Below, in pieces: positions 1-7,804 of a stretch of DNA of 7,804 bases. The notes under the pieces are model-generated. The model did not search any database. It saw only the letters and a program-made list of their open reading frames with translations, and was not told the DNA's origin. How positions within the stretch are numbered: position 1 is the stretch's first letter; each line of letters opens with the position of its first letter. The translations under genes were made by a program, and so were the position numbers. Source of the stretch: Rickettsiales bacterium (GTDB taxonomy: Bacteria > Pseudomonadota > Alphaproteobacteria > TMED109 > TMED131); assembly GCA_002690625.1 (NCBI GenBank), contig NZFJ01000018.1, positions 1-7,804 of the forward strand, written 5' to 3'.

Positions 1-981
1 ATTTATAATTTAATAAATATATTTAAAAGTATCATATTACATCTATACACAACCATAAAAAATATTCTTTCTCTTTTTTCTGGGTTGAGAGAAGCATTAT
101 TTGGAATACTTTTTGGACTACTTTCTGGAGCAATTGGTGCTGTAATAATATTCTCTTATTTAGATTTTAAGAATGAACCAAAAATAAATAATAAAACCTT
201 TTCTGATTTTCAAGAGAAAGTATCTAATTTAGAAAAAGAAATTATAGAAGCTAAACTCAATTTAACTCAAAAAAAAATGGTTGAAGAGTATATTAAAGAA
301 ACAAATATCAGATTAGAAGATCTAGAAAACATCAGCACTGATAATCAAAATAAATTAATAACTAATGATACTAATTTAAAAGATATGCTTAGTCAGTCTA
401 GCTCAACAACAGAAAAATTGAATCAATTACAAATTCAATTAGATAATGCTTCCAAGCTTTTACTATCATCAAGTAAAAGTGAATTGTCTAATAAATTGTA
501 TCTTGCTCAGAGTGTAGTTGATAGACTAAAGTCTGGGGTTCCATACTCTCCTCAGCTAGTAGCTTTAGGACAGGAAGGTCTAGATCCAGCACTATTAAGG
601 TTTGCTAAAGGAGGTGCTCCTACTCTGTCAGCATTAACAGCTAGGTTAAGTGTTAGGGCAGGAGAATTAAGAGATGCCTATATGACTAAGAGTGATACTT
701 CTTGGAGAGACAATTTGAAAGATGAAATTTCAAAAATTGTAAAAATTAGGCCAGCTAATAGTAAAGATATTAAGGGGGTGGAGGGTGTCTTGCTTCGAGC
801 AGAAGAATCCATATCTAGAGGAAATTTAGAAAAGGCTATCCTAGAAATAAACACTTTAGAGCCTGAAGCTAGAGGAGTACTGAACGCTTGGCTTACAGAA
901 GCAAAAGCTAAGCAAAATGCTAATATTGCAGCAGAGAACTTATTAGCAAGGACTACAGCAGCTTTAAGGCAAAAAAACTAA
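1..981 (+). CDS. Mic60/mitofilin-like inner-membrane protein (COG4223 type), probably 5'-partial
   Basis: Homologue of the alphaproteobacterial Mic60/mitofilin proteins, anchored in the inner membrane with a periplasmic coiled coil; family members shape membranes and link the envelope. Counting from the TTG at 85, a Gly/Ala/Ile-rich membrane segment covers residues 5-26, a charged Gln/Lys/Glu/Asn-rich coiled-coil region about 35-135, and the conserved C-terminal mitofilin-like domain about 136-298, with GVPYSPQL (151-158), GAPTLSAL (177-184), RGNLEKAI (245-252) and a Trp in the final helix (269). The only standard start codon in frame is that TTG, which has no purine-rich Shine-Dalgarno in front. 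The frame is open right back to base 1, adding 28 codons, so I read the gene as entering the window from the left; the alternative is a true start at 85 with AT-rich spacer before it. hemY begins on the base after the TAA stop. The product family is fairly secure; the start is not. Confidence 0.8.
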   Translation: MYNLINIFKSIILHLYTTIKNILSLFSGLREALFGILFGLLSGAIGAVIIFSYLDFKNEPKINNKTFSDFQEKVSNLEKEIIEAKLNLTQKKMVEEYIKETNIRLEDLENISTDNQNKLITNDTNLKDMLSQSSSTTEKLNQLQIQLDNASKLLLSSSKSELSNKLYLAQSVVDRLKSGVPYSPQLVALGQEGLDPALLRFAKGGAPTLSALTARLSVRAGELRDAYMTKSDTSWRDNLKDEISKIVKIRPANSKDIKGVEGVLLRAEESISRGNLEKAILEINTLEPEARGVLNAWLTEAKAKQNANIAAENLLARTTAALRQKN

Positions 982-2313
982 TTGATTAAATTAATTTTAA
1001 TCATATTACTAATGGCTGTAATAAGCACATTAGCAATATGGATAGGTGATAATGATGGTAGTGTTGTCATAGAATGGTTTAGTTGGAAAATTATAACTAC
1101 TCCAGGATTTTTTTTATTAGCCCTTATTTTTAGTATATTTGCAATTTATTTAATTTTAGCATCACTTATAATGGTTATAAGGTTTCCATATCAAATTAGA
1201 AGCAAAATACAAAAAAATAGGATTATAAAATCACAAATGGCTCTACAAGATGGCCTATTATCTTCTACGTACGGTAATAAAGAACAGGTAAATAAAAGTT
1301 TAACATATGCCAATAAATACTTAAAAGAAGACTCTTTATTACTACTTTTAAAACTACAAAGCTCTATTTTAAATAAAAATGAAAAAGATACATTTTTAAT
1401 ATTATCAAAAATGCTTAGTAAAAAAACAACCAAACCTTTAGCAATAAAAGGTTTAATTAATTATGCGCAAAATAAAGGAGATATTGAGCTTTTTAAAAAT
1501 ATGCTTAATAAAGCCCTTTCAGAAGAAATAAACTTTTATTGGATTATGCAAAATTCTATTAATTTTTGTATAGAATATAAAAGCTGGATTATTCTTTCTG
1601 AATTTTTGGAAAAGAAAATATCAATTAATGATAATAGGTTAAAGCACTTACTAAGTTTAATAAACTTTCAAGTTGCTAATAACTTTTACATTAGTGGTGA
1701 TTATTACCAATCTAAGATTTATTGTAAGAAAGCAATTAAGCTTAATAAATACTTTCCACCTATTATCGAATTATACTGTAAATTAAAACTATTTATTAGT
1801 AACAAAGAATTAAATAATAAACTAAAGGATTATTGGAGACATAACCCCCATCCTGATATAGAAAAATGCTTTGATATTTGCTACCAAAATGAAAGTCATA
1901 TCTTGAGATTAAAACGCTTTTCTAAGATACTTGTTAAAAATGACAAATATTATTTTAAATATTTGATTTTAGGAAAATTAAAATACAAAGCAAAAATATG
2001 GGGAAATTCAAAAGAAGATTTAATAAAATCTATAAATTTAAAACCAACTAAGGCTGCCTATTATCATTTATATAAAATAGAAAAAAAATTTTCTAATAAT
2101 CAGTTGACTATTCAAAAATGGGAAAAACTTTATAATAATACAAGTAGCCAGGCCATTTGGAATTGTAATCACTGTAAAATTTCTTTTAAGGAGTGGAATA
2201 TTTTTTGTATCAATTGTAAAAAATTTAATACAATTTTTTTCAATTACGACAAACACAAATCTCATAAATTTGATATATCTGGTAATTTTTTAGATTACTT
2301 AAATACTAGGTAA
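982..2313 (+). CDS. hemY: HemY-type membrane TPR protein with C-terminal Cys4 ribbon
   Basis: HemY-family protein of heme-biosynthesis operons (the proteobacterial TPR protein, not the Bacillus coproporphyrinogen oxidase also called HemY); its biochemical role is not established. Two membrane segments at about residues 3-21 and 42-66 flank a short loop with the family-like pattern DNDGSVVIEWFSWKI (23-37). A long helical, Lys/Asn/Leu-rich TPR-like region follows (about 80-380). The end holds W-x-C-x2-C (C395, C398) and W-x3-C-x2-C (C409, C412), a rubredoxin-like zinc ribbon found in alphaproteobacterial members. The start is the TTG directly abutting the upstream TAA; it preserves the full first membrane helix, whereas the next in-frame start, ATG at 1012, would remove half of it. 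AAGG at 966-969 lies 12 nt upstream, a long spacing, so coupling to the upstream gene is likely. Composition is very AT-rich: bases 1381-1440 contain 12 G/C of 60. Confidence 0.85.
   Translation: MIKLILIILLMAVISTLAIWIGDNDGSVVIEWFSWKIITTPGFFLLALIFSIFAIYLILASLIMVIRFPYQIRSKIQKNRIIKSQMALQDGLLSSTYGNKEQVNKSLTYANKYLKEDSLLLLLKLQSSILNKNEKDTFLILSKMLSKKTTKPLAIKGLINYAQNKGDIELFKNMLNKALSEEINFYWIMQNSINFCIEYKSWIILSEFLEKKISINDNRLKHLLSLINFQVANNFYISGDYYQSKIYCKKAIKLNKYFPPIIELYCKLKLFISNKELNNKLKDYWRHNPHPDIEKCFDICYQNESHILRLKRFSKILVKNDKYYFKYLILGKLKYKAKIWGNSKEDLIKSINLKPTKAAYYHLYKIEKKFSNNQLTIQKWEKLYNNTSSQAIWNCNHCKISFKEWNIFCINCKKFNTIFFNYDKHKSHKFDISGNFLDYLNTR
2306..2310 (+). promoter_or_regulatory. Probable Shine-Dalgarno for the L,D-transpeptidase-like gene
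   Basis: A short purine element (CTAGG, with the AGG core at 2308-2310) lies in the last codons of hemY, five bases before the ATG at 2316. The spacing is right for a ribosome binding site and supports that ATG as the start. The match is short, so this is tentative; most other starts in the window lack even this much. Confidence 0.35.
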
Positions 2314-2315
2314 AT

Positions 2316-2804
2316 ATGAGACTACTAATATTAAAATTTATATTTATTTTATTTTTTTTAAGTAATTTATCGGCTAAAAATACCATAGAATTTATTATTG
2401 TAAACAAGGAGGCCAGAAATATAATTGTTTATAACAAAGGAAAAGTAATAAAAAAATTTAATATATCATTAGGTTTTGAACCCTTGGGAACTAAAGTAAA
2501 AAGAGGAGATGGTAAAACACCTGAAGGACTATATTTCGTAGAGGAAAAAATAAGAAATAGCTCCTTTTATTTAGCATTGAAAATATCTTATCCTAACCCC
2601 TGGGATATAAGAAGAGCACTTACATTAGATTATCATCCGGGCGGACAAATTATGATACATGGAACACCTAATCTAGACTATGATGAGAATTACCATAACC
2701 CAGAAAATGACTGGACAGAGGGATGCATTGCAGTATCAAATAAAAATATATCCTATTTATGGAAAAATATTTTAAAGGGAACTCCAGTACTTATTAGAAA
2801 ATGA
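2316..2804 (+). CDS. Exported L,D-transpeptidase-fold (YkuD domain) protein
   Basis: A small secreted enzyme of the YkuD/L,D-transpeptidase superfamily, which uses a catalytic cysteine to form or rearrange peptidoglycan cross-links, or to attach or release proteins on the stem peptide. A Sec-type signal peptide is visible: MRLL, a hydrophobic stretch to about residue 17, then likely cleavage after LSA (18-20). The mature part shows KRGDGKTPEG (62-71), ISYPNPWD (90-97), PGGQIMIHGTPN (108-119, with H115) and DWTEGCIAVSN (132-142) with catalytic C137. This resembles the YafK/ErfK-like branch in which the usual GC-I-R becomes GC-I-A. At 162 residues it is essentially one domain with no peptidoglycan-binding module. 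It follows hemY by 2 nt and so is probably the last gene of that operon. It ends at TGA, one base before the stop of the opposing penicillin-binding gene. Superfamily assignment is strong; transpeptidase versus hydrolase (DpaA-like) activity cannot be told. Confidence 0.88.
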   Translation: MRLLILKFIFILFFLSNLSAKNTIEFIIVNKEARNIIVYNKGKVIKKFNISLGFEPLGTKVKRGDGKTPEGLYFVEEKIRNSSFYLALKISYPNPWDIRRALTLDYHPGGQIMIHGTPNLDYDENYHNPENDWTEGCIAVSNKNISYLWKNILKGTPVLIRK

Positions 2805-2805
2805 T

Positions 2806-4533
2806 TTAAAACTCTTCTATTATATCTTTAAATATATTTAAAGGTATTGTTGATCCGTAAACATTTTTCATGCTTTTATCATCATCTCTGCCTACCCAAA
2901 TACCTATTACATGGCCTTTTGCGCAGCCTATAAACCAAGCATCTCTATTGTTTTGAGTAGTACCTGTTTTACCTAAAATATCTATCGGTAACTTTGAAAG
3001 TTTACTTGCTGTTCCTTCTGATATAACTGCTTTAAGTAATTTCTTGATTTCTCTATGCGTCTTATTATTAATAATTTTTTTTCTTTGTGGACTGTTTCTT
3101 TTCCAATAACTATTACCATTTCTTAATATTATTTCATCTATCGCATAAGGTATAACTGCTATTCCTGAACCGCATATAGGACCATATGAACCTACTACTT
3201 CAAGTAATGACATTGAGGCTACACCAAGTGGCATTGAGGGCTCATTAGGAATTTTTGATGTTACTCCTAATTTTTTTATTTGATTTATAATAAATTCTCT
3301 TCCAATTTTTTCAGAAATTCTTACAGCTACAACATTTGATGATTTAGCAAAGGCCCTTTTTAGGGTAATCTCTCCTTCATAATTATTACCAAAATTTTTA
3401 GGCGTCCAATTATTTTTAGTAATAGGAGCATCTAAGACTTTATCCTTTACAGAATATCCCATGTCTAAAGCAGTAAGATATACATACGTTTTAAAAACTG
3501 ATCCTAGTTGCCTTTTTGATTGAGTTGCTCTATTAAATTTACTCTTATTCCAATTTTTCCCTCCTTTAACTGCTTTTACAGCACCTTTATAATCCATTAT
3601 TACTACTGCTATTTGAATATTATCATCTATTTTTAAGCTTTGTTTTTTTATTATTAAATTAATCATATTTTGTAAGCTTGCATTAAAAGTAGACTTTATT
3701 AATAAATCCTTTTTAGACCTTAGTATTTCATCCGGGGTTTGACTATAAATCCAATCTATGAAATATCTAGCTCCTACAGATAATTCAATATCATTTTGAT
3801 TTTTTATCTTATTGAGCTCATTTTTAGCTTGTTCTAAATCTTTGTAATCTAAATAATTTTCTTTAAATAATAAATTTAAAACTATTTCAGCTCTTTTTAC
3901 ACTTAACTGTTTATCAACCAAAGGAGAAAGCCTACTCGGAGCTTTTAATAGGCCAGCCAATATGGATGACTCTGCTATAGATAATTCATTTGGAGTTTTA
4001 GAAAAGTATCTTCTAGAAGCTGATTTTACTCCATATAATCCGGAGCCAAGATAAACTCTATTAAGATACATCTCAAATATCTCTTCTTTACTAAATTTAT
4101 ATTCTATGTAGAAGGAAATTAATAGTTCCCTTAATTTCCTAGACAAATTTTTATCTTGATTTAAGAATATCATTTTGGATAATTGTTGAGTTATTGTGGA
4201 TGCCCCTTGAGCATACCTTCCCTCTTTAATATTAAAAAAGATAGCCCTTAACAAACCTCTAATATCAACTCCATTATGTTGATAAAATCTTTTATCTTCA
4301 GTGACTATAATTGCATTAATAAGATTTTTAGATACCTGAGAAATTTGCAAACTTCCAGCATAAACATCTCCTAGTGAACCTACTATTTTATTTTGATCTG
4401 ATAAAACACTTATAGATGGAAATCTTGTTTTATTTCCTAGCCCGGACAAATTTGGAAGTGTTAATAGGCAATATAGAATCCATCCTAATAAAAAAATAAA
4501 ACTAAAAAAAAATATAGTTCTAAATATTTTCAT
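2806..4533 (-). CDS. Class A penicillin-binding protein (PBP1-type glycosyltransferase/transpeptidase)
   Basis: Bifunctional peptidoglycan synthase acting on the periplasmic side of the inner membrane: it polymerises lipid II glycan strands and cross-links stem peptides. An N-terminal membrane anchor spans residues 5-25. The GT51 domain (about 50-225) has the catalytic motif TEDKRFYQHNG (78-88, E79), QGASTITQQLSK (109-120), RKLRE (132-136, second Glu E136) and MYLNRVYLGSGLYGV (155-169). The transpeptidase domain (about 300-555) has S-x-x-K at S345/K348, S-x-N at S398/N400 and KTGT at 522-525. At 575 residues it is compact, without the extra C-terminal domain of PBP1C. All catalytic residues are present, but the usual QPGSxFKP context around the active serine reads QLGSVFKT. 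The ATG is 9 nt after the gyrB stop with no clear Shine-Dalgarno, so it is probably translated by coupling in a recF-gyrB-pbp transcript. Its stop is one base from the opposing gene's stop. Confidence 0.93.
   Translation of the reverse strand: MKIFRTIFFFSFIFLLGWILYCLLTLPNLSGLGNKTRFPSISVLSDQNKIVGSLGDVYAGSLQISQVSKNLINAIIVTEDKRFYQHNGVDIRGLLRAIFFNIKEGRYAQGASTITQQLSKMIFLNQDKNLSRKLRELLISFYIEYKFSKEEIFEMYLNRVYLGSGLYGVKSASRRYFSKTPNELSIAESSILAGLLKAPSRLSPLVDKQLSVKRAEIVLNLLFKENYLDYKDLEQAKNELNKIKNQNDIELSVGARYFIDWIYSQTPDEILRSKKDLLIKSTFNASLQNMINLIIKKQSLKIDDNIQIAVVIMDYKGAVKAVKGGKNWNKSKFNRATQSKRQLGSVFKTYVYLTALDMGYSVKDKVLDAPITKNNWTPKNFGNNYEGEITLKRAFAKSSNVVAVRISEKIGREFIINQIKKLGVTSKIPNEPSMPLGVASMSLLEVVGSYGPICGSGIAVIPYAIDEIILRNGNSYWKRNSPQRKKIINNKTHREIKKLLKAVISEGTASKLSKLPIDILGKTGTTQNNRDAWFIGCAKGHVIGIWVGRDDDKSMKNVYGSTIPLNIFKDIIEEF
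2822..2847. repeat. AT-rich palindrome near the convergent gene ends
   Basis: The core CTTTAAATATATTTAAAG (2826-2843) is a perfect 18-base inverted repeat. One T/G position on each side (2825/2844) and three further pairs (2822-2824 with 2845-2847) extend it. It lies inside the last codons of the penicillin-binding gene, 17 bases beyond the end of the converging L,D-transpeptidase-like gene. On the plus strand it could fold as a hairpin after that gene's stop, but neither strand has a T-tract directly after it and the stem is almost all A-T, so it is not a canonical intrinsic terminator. A weak terminator role is possible; coding sequence rich in Lys/Ile/Asn can also produce such palindromes by chance. 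Confidence 0.35.
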
Positions 4534-4542
4534 ATTTTAAAT

Positions 4543-7804
<3,262 letters not shown>

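Noticed and set aside
1191..1433. 80-codon open frame antisense to hemY
   Set aside because: Lies entirely inside hemY on the other strand, has a Ser/Leu/Phe-rich composition typical of the complement of Lys/Asn-rich coding sequence, and shows no recognisable domain.
2079..2094. Run of eight A followed by TTTTCT in hemY, as a possible programmed slippage site or broken frame
   Set aside because: The reading frame continues intact to the Cys4 ribbon, so there is no frameshift; A-runs of this length are expected at this base composition.
2068..2265. 65-codon open frame antisense to the 3' end of hemY
   Set aside because: Overlaps the conserved Cys4 ribbon of hemY on the other strand; its Phe/Ile-rich product matches the expected shadow of AT-rich coding DNA.
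4534..4542. Nine-base gyrB-pbp spacer as a possible promoter or terminator
   Set aside because: Too short for either; it is an AT-only spacer consistent with continuous transcription and coupled translation.

Overview
The window is a gene-dense, AT-rich stretch of a bacterial chromosome, most likely from an alphaproteobacterium with a small, streamlined genome. Three things support this. A Mic60/mitofilin-like (COG4223) gene is followed directly by a HemY-type TPR gene, a pairing typical of alphaproteobacterial heme operons. The HemY homologue carries the C-terminal Cys4 ribbon seen in alphaproteobacterial members. recF sits directly upstream of gyrB. The lineage within the class (for example Pelagibacterales/HIMB59-like or Rickettsiales-like) cannot be settled from this sequence alone. 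TGA is used as a stop (end of the L,D-transpeptidase gene) and Trp is read from TGG, so the code looks standard.

Layout. Plus strand, 1-2804: a Mic60-like membrane protein (frame open to the left edge, probably 5'-partial), then hemY, then an L,D-transpeptidase-fold (YkuD) protein, with gaps of 0 and 2 nt. Minus strand, 7804-2806 read right to left: recF (5' end beyond the right edge), gyrB and a class A penicillin-binding protein, with gaps of 1 and 9 nt. The two gene sets converge with a single base between their stop codons (2805). If the left-edge frame is coding throughout, only about 13 bases of the window lie outside genes. There is no intergenic stretch that could hold an RNA gene, a CRISPR array or a promoter region, and I saw no mobile element, tRNA or rRNA.

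How the genes fit together. The minus-strand set combines chromosome maintenance (RecF recombination mediator, GyrB gyrase subunit) with peptidoglycan synthesis (bifunctional glycosyltransferase/transpeptidase). The plus-strand set consists of envelope proteins: a membrane-anchored coiled-coil Mic60 homologue, a membrane-anchored TPR protein and an exported YkuD enzyme acting on peptidoglycan or a related substrate. Two peptidoglycan enzymes therefore meet tail to tail.

I found no convincing undescribed system. The points worth a second look are the YkuD gene in the mic60-hemY operon, the LapB-like layout of HemY, the 1-nt convergent junction with an AT palindrome just beyond it, and the unresolved start of the Mic60-like gene.
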